Source: a virus. Taken from it: 38,646 bases of DNA. This document shows positions 1-7,922 of the stretch, piece by piece. The notes under the pieces are model-generated. The model ran no database searches and was not told the DNA's origin. It saw only the letters and a program-made list of their open reading frames with translations. A program made the position numbers and the translations under genes. The DNA lies in the IMG/VR virus record IMGVR_UViG_3300017745_000023, positions 1 through 38,646 of that record; one strand, written 5' to 3'. Every line of letters begins with the position of its first letter. The stretch's first letter is position 1.

Positions 1-937
1 ACAAAGCTCTGTTACAGTATCTGTTAGTGGATTATCTACAACAACAGCATTAGGCACTGAGTCTTTTGTTGGTGATGTCACAATTACACTTGATTCACTT
101 CAAGTAACTTCTGCTTTAGGCACTGCAGAAGGTGTAAACGAACATAGAATTTTTCCAACGGGTGTTTCATTTGAAACACAGTTATCAGGTAGTTTAGTAA
201 TTAATGAAGGTACAGGTGTTGTACTACCTAGCCTTTCTATGGCCTTTACTGCAGGTGACGAAACAGGTTCAGGTACAGTAGACGCAGGTTGGGGTAGAAA
301 TACATGGGGTTCATTCGCATGGAATGAAAACATAGAATTTATTCATGACCTTACAGGGGTCTCAATGTCAACTTCTTTGGGTACAACCACACAAGAAGTT
401 GGAACAGGAGTTATTGTAAGTCCAACAGCAGTTACAATGACAAGTGCGTTAGGCACTACATCTCAAACAGGAACAGTTGTAGAAACATTAGATAGCTTAA
501 CTGTAGGAGTCGCTTTATCAGGAGTTACTGTTTCAGGTGAGGGTAGTGTTGGTGTTATTGCACCTTCGGATCAACTTGATTTTGCTATTGGCACACCTGT
601 TATTGATATTTTCACACAAGTAGATCCTACAGCAGTTACAATGACAACTGCTCTAGGTTCAGTTACTCCACAAGCTGATGCACTAGTAACCCTTGGTAGT
701 TTATCTTCTAGCTTTAGCCTTGGAACTGAAACTGTAGAGGTAGGAACAGGAGTTACAGTAAGTGTATCTACTGTTGCTTTAAGTTTTGCTCAAGGCACAC
801 CAACTCCAATAGCTGAGGCTGTCGTAAATGTTACAGGATTAGATTTAACAATAGTCACAGGTAATCCTTTTGCAACACCTTGGGCAAATGTAGTAACAGG
901 TGCAAGTAATACTTGGACAGAGGTAGACGCAGCCTAG
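1..937 (+). CDS. Repetitive virion (tail-region) protein, left end missing
   Basis: The frame is open from base 2 to the TAG at 935-937, so this is the C-terminal part (311 residues) of a longer protein; the internal ATG at 239 need not be a start. The chain is rich in Thr, Ser, Val and Gly and is built from imperfect repeats centred on ALGT, each followed by a beta-strand-like VxxxLxSL segment. A Trp-Gly patch (GWGRNTWGSFAWNE) lies near bases 286-330, and a similar GWGTDGWGSGSWG patch occurs in the gp10-like protein at 8491. Repetitive beta-rich chains of this kind are common in phage tail and decoration proteins, and the neighbours are tail genes. The exact role cannot be read from the sequence. 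The final stop is followed one base later by the TTG start of the carbamoyltransferase. Confidence 0.8.
   Translation, partial: QSSVTVSVSGLSTTTALGTESFVGDVTITLDSLQVTSALGTAEGVNEHRIFPTGVSFETQLSGSLVINEGTGVVLPSLSMAFTAGDETGSGTVDAGWGRNTWGSFAWNENIEFIHDLTGVSMSTSLGTTTQEVGTGVIVSPTAVTMTSALGTTSQTGTVVETLDSLTVGVALSGVTVSGEGSVGVIAPSDQLDFAIGTPVIDIFTQVDPTAVTMTTALGSVTPQADALVTLGSLSSSFSLGTETVEVGTGVTVSVSTVALSFAQGTPTPIAEAVVNVTGLDLTIVTGNPFATPWANVVTGASNTWTEVDAA
422..657 (+). repeat. Imperfect coding repeats (ALGT units)
   Basis: Bases 422-453 and 626-657 are near-identical, 204 bases apart, and encode PTAVTMTSALG and PTAVTMTTALG. More diverged ALGT units lie on either side. This is an internal protein repeat rather than a mobile or CRISPR repeat. 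Confidence 0.6.
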
Positions 938-938
938 T

Positions 939-2426
939 TTGTCAAAAATTTTAGTAGGGCTATATATATGTAGACATGATGCAAACATGTGTACATTTGA
1001 TGGAAAAAATTTTAAATACTTACAATTAGAGAGATACTTTAATGTTAAGCACTATTCTAATCCCAATCTTTTTGAATGGAAAAAAATTTTAAAAGATGTA
1101 TTTCATTATGATACATCTGATATTAAAGCCATAGGTATCTCCTTAAACAATAATTATAATGGCAACTATCATCAAAACAAAAGCGATGTTGTTGAACAAA
1201 AAAATATTTTTAATTTAGACATACCTACCTTTAATGTTGATCATCATTATGCACATGCATTATCTTCTTTAAATAAAACTAAAAATCATTTTGTATCTGA
1301 CTGTCAGGGTAATCATAGAAGATGGATATCTGTACTACATGATAAAGAAATTATAGACACAAAACACGATCCTATAGATGGTAAGTCTTTTGGTTTAGCT
1401 TTGGATGAAATGGGTTTTTTCATGGGGGTAGGACCTGCTTATCATTTTGATAATGCAGGTAAAATCATGGCTTTCAATGGCTACGGTGAACTTAATCAAA
1501 CCTATCTTAATTTTATGAATAAGTATGGATTAGAACATTCTCATATAACACTTGAATACAATAACTTAGAGAATGTATTAAATAAATTTTTGACTCCAAA
1601 AGATACATGGGATTTTGTTAAAACCTTTCATTATAGATACTCTAATTTATTTAAAGACTATTTGTCAAATTTTTTTAAAAATGATGATAGCTTCACATAT
1701 TCAGGTGGTGTAATGCAAAACATTGTTATCAATACCAAATTAAGAGAAAAGTTTTCAAACATTGAAATTAATCCTGTCGGATATGATGGAGGACTATCGA
1801 TAGGAGCTCTTGAAGCAGTAAGACAAATATACGATTATCCTCCAATTGAAATATCTAATTATCCTTTTATTCAAGAAGACGAGAGTCCTGAAGACCCTAC
1901 ACAAGATACAATAAATAAAACTGCTGAACTATTGGCACAAGGTAAAGTTATAATGTGGTATCAAGGTAAGGGAGAGGCTGGTCCAAGAGCCTTAGGTAAT
2001 AGATCAATATTGGTAAATCCAAATGTTAGATACGCAAAAGAAATGGTTAATCAAAAAGTAAAAAAAAGAGAATGGTATAGACCTTATGGGGCTAGTGTAA
2101 AATTAGATAAGTATAAAGATTATTTTAAATTGGATTGGGAGAGCCCATATATGTTATATCAGGCTCACTGTCTTGATCCTTTTAATTTGCAGTCAATTAC
2201 TCATGCAGATGGCACTTGTAGAATACAAACGGTTTCATCTGATAATAAAATATTTTATAGTTTATTAGATAGTTTTGATAAAATTACAGGTTTTCCAATA
2301 TTATTAAATACTTCTATGAATTTACCTGGATATCCAATAACAGGAAGTTTTGAGGTTACCAAAAAAATGTTTGACAATTCTCAATGTGACGCTTTAATAT
2401 TAGGCAATAATATATTTACAAAATAG
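939..2426 (+). CDS. Carbamoyltransferase, NodU/CmcH family
   Basis: This 495-residue protein matches the two-domain architecture of O-carbamoyltransferases, which use carbamoyl phosphate and ATP to carbamoylate hydroxyls of sugars or antibiotics. The N-terminal Kae1-like domain has HDA at residues 13-15, DHHYAHA at 101-107 and SGGVMQN at 255-261. The C-terminal domain has the family hallmark GPRALGNRSI at 348-357, followed by KKREWYRPYGASV and, near the end, PILLNTSMNLPGYPI. Family members run 500-600 residues, so it is close to full length. The start is TTG, one base after the upstream stop, so translation is probably coupled. Its acceptor is unknown; in a tail gene block, a glycan or modified virion protein is plausible. 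Family assignment is strong; substrate is inference. Confidence 0.9.
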   Translation: MSKILVGLYICRHDANMCTFDGKNFKYLQLERYFNVKHYSNPNLFEWKKILKDVFHYDTSDIKAIGISLNNNYNGNYHQNKSDVVEQKNIFNLDIPTFNVDHHYAHALSSLNKTKNHFVSDCQGNHRRWISVLHDKEIIDTKHDPIDGKSFGLALDEMGFFMGVGPAYHFDNAGKIMAFNGYGELNQTYLNFMNKYGLEHSHITLEYNNLENVLNKFLTPKDTWDFVKTFHYRYSNLFKDYLSNFFKNDDSFTYSGGVMQNIVINTKLREKFSNIEINPVGYDGGLSIGALEAVRQIYDYPPIEISNYPFIQEDESPEDPTQDTINKTAELLAQGKVIMWYQGKGEAGPRALGNRSILVNPNVRYAKEMVNQKVKKREWYRPYGASVKLDKYKDYFKLDWESPYMLYQAHCLDPFNLQSITHADGTCRIQTVSSDNKIFYSLLDSFDKITGFPILLNTSMNLPGYPITGSFEVTKKMFDNSQCDALILGNNIFTK

Positions 2427-2428
2427 AG

Positions 2429-2459
2429 TTGAATATAAGGTTAAAATATATATATTTTA
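2429..2459 (+). promoter_or_regulatory. Candidate promoter overlapping an 18-bp palindrome
   Basis: The only sizeable gap (46 bases) in this part of the late block holds TTGAAT (2429-2434), a 16-base spacer and TATATT (2451-2456), a fair match to a sigma70-type promoter. Overlapping it is the perfect palindrome TAAAATATATATATTTTA at 2442-2459, which could be an operator or a weak AT hairpin. A ribosome binding site (GTGAGG) follows, then the tail fibre ATG at 2473. AT-rich DNA throws up such matches easily. Confidence 0.35.
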
Positions 2460-2472
2460 GTGAGGTTTAAAC

Positions 2473-3798
2473 ATGTCAAGTAATTATTCAGATAGACTTA
2501 AATTAGAGTTAATGGCAACAGGTGCCAATGCTAATACTTGGGGCACAAATACTAATAATAACTTAGATGTCATTGACGCTTTCGTGTCAGGTTATCTTTC
2601 AAAGTCAGTTGCAGGATCAGCTAACATTACACTTTCTACAGCAAATGCTTCAGATACAGCAGAATCATCAAATAGAACAATAGAATTAACAGGTGCCTTA
2701 ACAGGCGACATTGTTGTATTTATTCCTGCCGCAGAAAGTAAATATTCTTTTTTTAACAATACATCAGGTTCTCAAACTCTAACAATTGCAGCAACAGGGC
2801 ATACTGCAAATGGTATTGCTATTGCTCAAGGTGCAAAAACCACAGTGTTCTGTGATGGTGCATCAAACTTTAACGTAGAAATTCTTTCTTCCACAGATGC
2901 AGGAGCATTAGGCTCAGGTACTTTAGCAGACGCTAGATTTCCAGCAACCTTACCAGCAGTAAGTGGAGCAAATTTAACAAATTTAGACGCAGCAGATTTA
3001 GCATCAGGAACAATTCCTGACGCAAGATTTCCTGCAACCTTACCAGCACTTAATGGATCTGCACTTACAAATTTAGATGGAGATGACATTGCAACAGGAA
3101 CAGTAGCAATCGATAGATTACCTACAATAACAACTGCTAAGGGTGGTACAGGATTAACCTCACTAGGATCAGCAGGACAAGTTCTTAGCGTTACAGCACC
3201 AGGTGCGGCTTTAGAATTTGCTGATGCAGGTGGTGGAGCAGTAGGTAACGTAACATCTATAACCCAACTTACAGGATCAGGTAATATTTCGACTAGAGCA
3301 GATACTTTATTTGCTATCGCAATTGCTGTTGGTGGTGGCGGATCAGGTGGCTGTGGTGGACACGGTTTTGGTCAAGGGCAAGGACAGCCCGGTGGTTCAA
3401 CTTCAGGGTTGGGCATGACAGGTGCCGCAGGATCACAAGGTGCCGCAGGTTTTCCAAATCCAGGATCAAACGGTGGAGCAGGTGGATCAGGTGGTGGTAT
3501 GCTAGGTGGTGCTCCAGGAAATAATGGCTCTCCAGGTATCGGTGGTAATAGTGGTGGATCAGGAGGAACAAATCCTTTCTCTCCATTAGGCAACGGTGGA
3601 ACAGGTGATCCAGGATCTAGTGAGAATGGTGGTGGTGGTGGAGCAGGTGGTGCTTTCAGTGATATCACAGGACCTTTCACAAGGGGTGCAACAGTTTCAG
3701 TAACAGTAGGAGCAGGTGGTATTGGCAGACCAGGAAATAGAGGATCAGGTCAACCGGGCACTGCAGGAATGTTTAGATATGCGGAGTATTATACATAA
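2473..3798 (+). CDS. Glycine-rich tail fibre / adhesin-like protein
   Basis: This 441-residue protein has three parts. The N-terminal ~150 residues begin with LMATGANANTWGTNTN, a head common in phage tail fibre proteins of this kind and probably the virion-attachment region. Next come two tandem 30-residue repeats starting DARFPATLPA (residues 153-212) and a TAKGGTGLT segment typical of fibre shafts. The last ~155 residues are dominated by glycine, with several exact Gly-X-Y triplet runs carrying Pro in the Y position (GFP, GAP, GSP), and end in a VTVGAGGIGRPG motif seen in glycine-rich phage adhesins. It is followed immediately by a tail assembly chaperone gene, which supports a receptor-binding role. 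The Gly-X-Y part is a possible substrate for the prolyl-hydroxylase-like enzymes next door; that is inference. Confidence 0.8.
   Translation: MSSNYSDRLKLELMATGANANTWGTNTNNNLDVIDAFVSGYLSKSVAGSANITLSTANASDTAESSNRTIELTGALTGDIVVFIPAAESKYSFFNNTSGSQTLTIAATGHTANGIAIAQGAKTTVFCDGASNFNVEILSSTDAGALGSGTLADARFPATLPAVSGANLTNLDAADLASGTIPDARFPATLPALNGSALTNLDGDDIATGTVAIDRLPTITTAKGGTGLTSLGSAGQVLSVTAPGAALEFADAGGGAVGNVTSITQLTGSGNISTRADTLFAIAIAVGGGGSGGCGGHGFGQGQGQPGGSTSGLGMTGAAGSQGAAGFPNPGSNGGAGGSGGGMLGGAPGNNGSPGIGGNSGGSGGTNPFSPLGNGGTGDPGSSENGGGGGAGGAFSDITGPFTRGATVSVTVGAGGIGRPGNRGSGQPGTAGMFRYAEYYT
2929..3108 (+). repeat. Tandem 90-bp coding repeat in tail fibre
   Basis: Two tandem 90-base units (2929-3018 and 3019-3108) encode DARFPATLPAxxGxxLTNLD-type repeats. 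A decayed third copy (IDRLPTI) follows. This is a typical fibre-shaft repeat. Confidence 0.75.
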
Positions 3799-4145
3799 TG
3801 GCTAAGTGGTGTAAGATTAATGATATTAAAGTAATAGAAGTTTCTGACACAGAGGTTGTAGGTTGGCATGAAACAACAAATGACAGTGTTGTACAGGGTT
3901 GGTGGTTTCAAAATGGTGATGTTGCTAACTCATATACTTATGGCATCGATGATTTAAGAAAAGCTAGAGACTTAGAATTATCAGCTTGTGATTGGACACA
4001 ATTAGCTGACTCACCTTTAACAGATTCAAAGAAAGCAGAATGGGCAACATATAGACAGGCATTGAGAGATTTTCCTGCAAGTAACACAACATTTACTGTA
4101 ACCTTAGATGGTTCAGATACAGCATGGCCTACTAAACCTTCCTAG
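3798..4145 (+). CDS. Phage tail assembly chaperone-like protein
   Basis: This 115-residue protein has a C-terminal half with the signature RKARDLELSACDWTQLADSPL, then WATYRQALRDFP, characteristic of the phage tail assembly chaperone family (Phage_tail_APC, Pfam PF16778 from memory). Such proteins usually lie directly downstream of a tail fibre gene and help fold or attach the fibre. The ATG overlaps the fibre stop codon (TAATG), so the two are translationally coupled. The N-terminal half (KWCKINDIKVIEVSDTE) is a small beta-rich region of unknown role. The family call rests on the conserved DWTQL/YRQALRD pattern. Confidence 0.8.
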   Translation: MAKWCKINDIKVIEVSDTEVVGWHETTNDSVVQGWWFQNGDVANSYTYGIDDLRKARDLELSACDWTQLADSPLTDSKKAEWATYRQALRDFPASNTTFTVTLDGSDTAWPTKPS

Positions 4146-4753
4146 TGTTTTTAGAAAATAATTATTGGTTCTACGACAGAGCACTTAATCCAAAAGTGTG
4201 CCAACAAATAATTCAGTATGGTAATTCTTTAAAAGAAAATGTCGGTGTTACATCTGATACAAGTGAAGGCACTGAGGAAAATAAACAGAAATTAGCAAAA
4301 ATTAGAGATTCTAGAATAGCTTGGATTCCACAACTAAGATGGCTTAATATTTGGTTTTGGAATTGTGCTATGGATGCAAACAAATTTGCAGATTGGAATT
4401 TCAATATTGATACATCCGAACAGTATCAATTTACAAAATATAAAGAAGGTCATTTTTATGGTTGGCATCAAGATTGTGGACCTGATACCATTGGAGATGG
4501 TTTACAAAGAAAATTATCTTTAGTTTGCACGTTAACTGACTCTTCTGAGTATGAAGGTGGACAATTAGAAATATGTAATCCACAAATGTCTCCCATTAAA
4601 AAGTTGGAAGATAAAACAGATAGTGAAGAAAAATGGTTTAATCAAGGAACTATAATTGTTTTTCCTAGTCATATGTGGCATCAAGTAAAAAAAGTCACTC
4701 AGGGGACTAGATATTCTTTAGTAACATGGTTTAGAGGAAAGGATTTTGAATGA
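4145..4753 (+). CDS. Fe(II)/2-oxoglutarate oxygenase, PKHD/PiuC-like
   Basis: This 202-residue protein has the double-stranded beta-helix pattern of 2OG oxygenases: the iron-binding H108-x-D110 in GWHQD, RKLSLVCTL, YEGGQLEI, the distal ligand H179 in FPSHMWHQV, and the 2OG-binding Arg at 189 in GTRYSLVTWFRG. The spacing and the phrases EGGQLE and FPSHMWHQVxxVTxGxRYSLVTWFRG match PiuC-type PKHD hydroxylases and the wider P4H family. The start is GTG, overlapping the last base of the chaperone stop codon; the end overlaps the next gene by 4 bases. It is the first of many 2OG enzymes in this block. A prolyl or other peptide hydroxylase is likely; the substrate is unknown. Confidence 0.88.
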   Translation: MFLENNYWFYDRALNPKVCQQIIQYGNSLKENVGVTSDTSEGTEENKQKLAKIRDSRIAWIPQLRWLNIWFWNCAMDANKFADWNFNIDTSEQYQFTKYKEGHFYGWHQDCGPDTIGDGLQRKLSLVCTLTDSSEYEGGQLEICNPQMSPIKKLEDKTDSEEKWFNQGTIIVFPSHMWHQVKKVTQGTRYSLVTWFRGKDFE

Positions 4754-5403
4754 GCAAATTTGAACAAGATAATTACATTATAATAAACAAAGCTATTAGT
4801 GAGGAGATAGCTAGTTTTGTATGTGAATATTTTAATATGAAAATGAAAGTCACAGCAAAAATGTTTGAGAGTGGAATGATATCACCTTATGAGGAAAACT
4901 ACGGAGTGTTTGATGATGGCCAAGTTCCAGGTGCTTTTTCTGCTTATGCAGATATAGCCATGGAAGTTTTACTCAACGCCTTACATCCTTTAATGGAAAA
5001 AGAAACAGGTATTAAATTAACACCTAATTATTCTTATGCTCGTGTGTATTTAAAAGGTCAAAAATTACCAAGGCATAAAGACAGATTTGCATGTGAAATA
5101 TCTACCACTCTTAATTTAGGGGGAGATTCATGGCCAATTTATTTAGAGCCTGATGAAACAAAGGGCACAGATGATGGTACTAAATATATTTCTGAAGATA
5201 CTAAAGGTATTAAGGTAGATTTAGGACCTGGTGATATGTTGATATATAAAGGCAACTTATTAGAGCATTGGAGAGAGCCTTTAGAAGGAGACAGGTGCTC
5301 ACAAGTATTTCTTCATTATAATAGAGCTGATCAAAAAGAACCACCATTTGATGGAAGAGATTTTTTAGGTTTACCAAGTTGTTTCGTATTAGGCAAAAAA
5401 TAA
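4750..5403 (+). CDS. Fe(II)/2-oxoglutarate oxygenase-like protein
   Basis: This 217-residue protein has a recognisable 2OG-oxygenase core: LPRHKDRFACEISTTLNLG holds the H109-x-D111 iron ligands. It is followed by an acidic insert and then VDLGPGDMLIYKGNLLEHWREP with the distal H173, and CSQVFLHY as the last strand. The phrases PGDMLIYKG and EHWR are typical of phage and cyanobacterial members. It begins with an ATGA overlap on the preceding oxygenase gene, suggesting paired expression. The reaction is probably hydroxylation; substrate not known. Confidence 0.82.
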   Translation: MSKFEQDNYIIINKAISEEIASFVCEYFNMKMKVTAKMFESGMISPYEENYGVFDDGQVPGAFSAYADIAMEVLLNALHPLMEKETGIKLTPNYSYARVYLKGQKLPRHKDRFACEISTTLNLGGDSWPIYLEPDETKGTDDGTKYISEDTKGIKVDLGPGDMLIYKGNLLEHWREPLEGDRCSQVFLHYNRADQKEPPFDGRDFLGLPSCFVLGKK

Positions 5404-6086
5404 AATTTTATAGTAAGCATTTTTCTCTTTTAGAAAAACCTATACCTTCCAAGAAGAAAGTGCCTCTGTGGTATAAGAAAATGCAAAATTTTCCAATGGG
5501 TAAAAAAGAAAGTGGATCTGTTAAAAGATGTGTTCCTTTTTTGGATGCTCTGACATCAGGATATTATATTGTAAACAACTTTGAAGTATTAATAACATGG
5601 CGTGAACCTGGTGTTTTAGATATAAGATACAATCAAAATTTAGAAAAAGGAGAGGCTTATGAACTTGACTCAGGTATTAAAACTCATTTGGCTTGGCAAG
5701 TGAATGATGATTTTTATAATGACAATGAAATAAAACATCCTTTAAAATTTGATAATCCGTGGAGAATAGAAACTCCTAAGGGATATAGTTGTATGTTTTT
5801 GAACCCCCCAAATAATCCATCACCTTTTAGATTAGCAGAAGGTGTTGTTGATACAGATCAATACAAAATGAATATTAATTTTCCCTTCCTTTTAAAAGGA
5901 TTTGAAAAAGAAGTATCAATACCTGTTGGCTTACCTATAGTATGGGTAGTGCCTTTTAAAAGAGAGTCATGGCAAATGGAGACACATGATCATGATTTAG
6001 AATCAAAGGATTATCATACAAATTTTTTTAAAGAGTTTGCTGATAATTATAGAAATAAAATATGGAGTAAAAAAGAATATGATTAA
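5379..6086 (+). CDS. Uncharacterised phage protein (DUF6065-like pattern)
   Basis: This 235-residue protein has no recognised catalytic motif. Conserved-looking blocks are VPLWYKKM near the start, KRCVPFLDALTSGYYI (residues ~50-65), PWRIETPKGYSCMFLNPPN, then GVVDTDQYKMNINFPF and a closing PVGLPIVWVVPFKRESW. I have seen this block order in hypothetical proteins of marine phages, and it loosely resembles DUF6065 (TPxGxxL, a GVVxTD step, a beta-rich end); this is from memory. The start is TTG, overlapping the upstream gene by 25 bases. Its place between oxygenase and glycosyltransferase genes suggests membership of the same modification cassette. Confidence 0.7.
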   Translation: MFRIRQKIKFYSKHFSLLEKPIPSKKKVPLWYKKMQNFPMGKKESGSVKRCVPFLDALTSGYYIVNNFEVLITWREPGVLDIRYNQNLEKGEAYELDSGIKTHLAWQVNDDFYNDNEIKHPLKFDNPWRIETPKGYSCMFLNPPNNPSPFRLAEGVVDTDQYKMNINFPFLLKGFEKEVSIPVGLPIVWVVPFKRESWQMETHDHDLESKDYHTNFFKEFADNYRNKIWSKKEYD

Positions 6087-6900
6087 ACCTGAAGAACTAA
6101 AAGAAAAAAACTTTAAAATATTTTTAGGAATGCCTATGTATGGTGGAATGTTATCTGAGGCTACATTACACGGTTTATTGGAACTACAACAATGGTCGAT
6201 GTCAAAAGAAAAAGATGTTCAAATGAGAATACAGACCATGGGTAATGAAAGCTTAATAACTAGAGCAAGAAATACACTTGTGTCAATGATGATGGATGCA
6301 CAAGATTATGTTGCAACTCATTTACTTTTTATAGATGCAGATATTGGATTTAATTGGAGAAATGTTGAGAGACTGATTTGTGCTGATAAAGACATTGCTT
6401 GTGGAGTATATCCTAGAAAACATTTACATTTGGAAAAGGCTAGTAAATGGATTCAAGAAGATCCTAATATAAGTCCTGATGACCTAGAGGCTAGAATACT
6501 AGGTTATAATATTAACTTTGATGATCCTAAAAATATAAGAGGAGAGAATGGATTTTTCAAAGTACAAGAAGCCGCTACAGGAATGATGTTAGTAAAAAGA
6601 GAAGTCATAAGAAAAATGATGAAAGCTTATCCTGAGAGAAAGTATGAGTCTGATCAAATTGTAAACGGTGGCTCTTATAAGTCAGATAATTGTTATGATT
6701 TGTTTGCAGTTGGTCCTTACGAAACTTTAGGTCAAAAAAGATACTTATCAGAGGACTATTACTTTTCGAGATTATGGCAAGAACTTGGTGGAGAAATTTG
6801 GGCAGATTTAGCAAGTCCATTAACTCATTTTGGAAATAGAGCATTTAAAGGGCATGTTGGTACTTTAGTAGCAAAAGCAGATGATCAAAATAATAAATAA
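6079..6900 (+). CDS. Glycosyltransferase-like protein
   Basis: This 273-residue protein resembles GT-A-fold enzymes that transfer sugars from nucleotide donors. After the N-terminal strand FKIFLGMPMYGG come GNESLITRARNTLV and the metal-binding DxD candidate in THLLFIDADIGF. A conserved AATGMMLVKREV follows, and RYLSEDYYFSRLWQELGG in the C-terminal half, an acidic motif typical of glycosyltransferase acceptor loops. The reading frame is open further upstream, but the ATG at 6079, overlapping the previous stop by 8 bases and preceded by GGAG, is the natural start. It could glycosylate a hydroxylated residue made by neighbouring oxygenases, or a lipid or surface sugar. Fold call fairly confident, acceptor unknown. 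Confidence 0.75.
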   Translation: MIKPEELKEKNFKIFLGMPMYGGMLSEATLHGLLELQQWSMSKEKDVQMRIQTMGNESLITRARNTLVSMMMDAQDYVATHLLFIDADIGFNWRNVERLICADKDIACGVYPRKHLHLEKASKWIQEDPNISPDDLEARILGYNINFDDPKNIRGENGFFKVQEAATGMMLVKREVIRKMMKAYPERKYESDQIVNGGSYKSDNCYDLFAVGPYETLGQKRYLSEDYYFSRLWQELGGEIWADLASPLTHFGNRAFKGHVGTLVAKADDQNNK

Positions 6901-7390
6901 TTTTTTTAGTGTATACAGTAGAGATTACTATTTATTTGCAAAACAACTTACTTTTCATGAGTCATCGGATTATAAAAATCTCATGGGATTTACTAGTAAG
7001 TATGTAGATTTTCCAGGGCGAAGAACTTTACAACTAAGCAAAGAGTCACCTTTTTTTTATCTAAATATTGTAAACAATGTTTATGATAAGTTTGGCATAA
7101 AGTTAGATGATCAAGCAGGAGTATATTGTCATGTTAGATTTCAAGATGATAGAGATGATTGGATACACACTGATAGAGGAAAAACAATATTAGTATTTTT
7201 ATCTGAAACTAATTTAGAGTCAGGAACGTGTTTTTTTGATAATAATGAGAATCTTACTGATAATATAAGTTTTATACACAATAGAGCTGTAATGTTTGAT
7301 GGTAACATAAAACACATGTCAAAAAAAAATTATGGATCTTCGGTAGAAGATGGAAGAATGACAATTAATATATTTATTGAAAATGCTTAA
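6881..7390 (+). CDS. 2OG-Fe(II) oxygenase-like protein (DUF6445-like)
   Basis: This 169-residue protein has the minimal oxygenase triad: H96-T-D98 in WIHTDRGK, then a GTCFF strand, a distal H145 in MFDGNIKHMS, and R159 in GRMTINIF. The pattern HxD, GTxFF, FDGxxxH resembles DUF6445-type proteins, which I recall beside tryptophan-halogenase-like genes on bacterial chromosomes. It overlaps the glycosyltransferase gene by 20 bases and the next gene by 8 bases. Function beyond probable oxidation is unknown. Confidence 0.75.
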   Translation: MIKIINNFFSVYSRDYYLFAKQLTFHESSDYKNLMGFTSKYVDFPGRRTLQLSKESPFFYLNIVNNVYDKFGIKLDDQAGVYCHVRFQDDRDDWIHTDRGKTILVFLSETNLESGTCFFDNNENLTDNISFIHNRAVMFDGNIKHMSKKNYGSSVEDGRMTINIFIENA

Positions 7391-7922
7391 TTCTATCAAA
7401 GAAGGATCTATATTATTAAAGCCACAATTTTTACCGTTAGAGGTTTACAACTCCACACTTAATTTATTCAATAATAATAAATTTTATGCAACATACCAAC
7501 CTACAGAAATATTCTATGGCAATAGATTACAGGCATATCCTTGTTATCAATATGTACTTAAAGAAAATGAAAATATAATATTTGAAAAATTGTTATCTGA
7601 CTATTTAGACACCCCTGTTGATGTCTTAACTATTGCAAGAAAGATTATAACATCAGAAATACAACAATCAAAATGCAACACAAAATATGGGTACATACAT
7701 CAGGATTCTCATTGTGATTTAGCAGCAGTATTACCTTTTGATCAAACAATAGATGGAGGAACAGCTTTCTTTGAAAATATTTGGGATAAGTATCCTGACA
7801 TAACCGTGGGAGCGTATCCCAATAGACTTGTTATATACAACTCACAAAGACCTCATGCACCCTCACATGATTTTACATTTGTAGAAAGAAAGGTTTTAGC
7901 CTTTATGATAAAGATAAAATGA
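7383..7922 (+). CDS. 2OG-Fe(II) oxygenase-like protein (DUF6445-like)
   Basis: This is a 179-residue protein. A TTG at 7377 would add two residues, but the ATG at 7383 overlapping the upstream stop fits the local pattern better. The triad is visible: H106-Q-D108 in YIHQDSHCDLAAVL, GGTAFFENIW, then NRLVIYNSQRPHAP with distal H158, and R169. The general plan is like the preceding gene (HxD, GTxFF, NRxVxxxxxxxH), so the two may be diverged duplicates. The 4-base overlap with the next gene continues the coupled series. Confidence 0.74.
   Translation: MLNSIKEGSILLKPQFLPLEVYNSTLNLFNNNKFYATYQPTEIFYGNRLQAYPCYQYVLKENENIIFEKLLSDYLDTPVDVLTIARKIITSEIQQSKCNTKYGYIHQDSHCDLAAVLPFDQTIDGGTAFFENIWDKYPDITVGAYPNRLVIYNSQRPHAPSHDFTFVERKVLAFMIKIK

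Noticed and set aside
2929-3108. Direct repeats as a possible CRISPR array
   Set aside because: The repeats are in frame, have no unique spacers and encode the fibre-shaft DARFPATLPA units.
3372-3680. Leftward Pro-rich frame opposite the glycine-rich tail fibre
   Set aside because: Gly codons (GGN) read as Pro (NCC) on the other strand, so this is a composition shadow.
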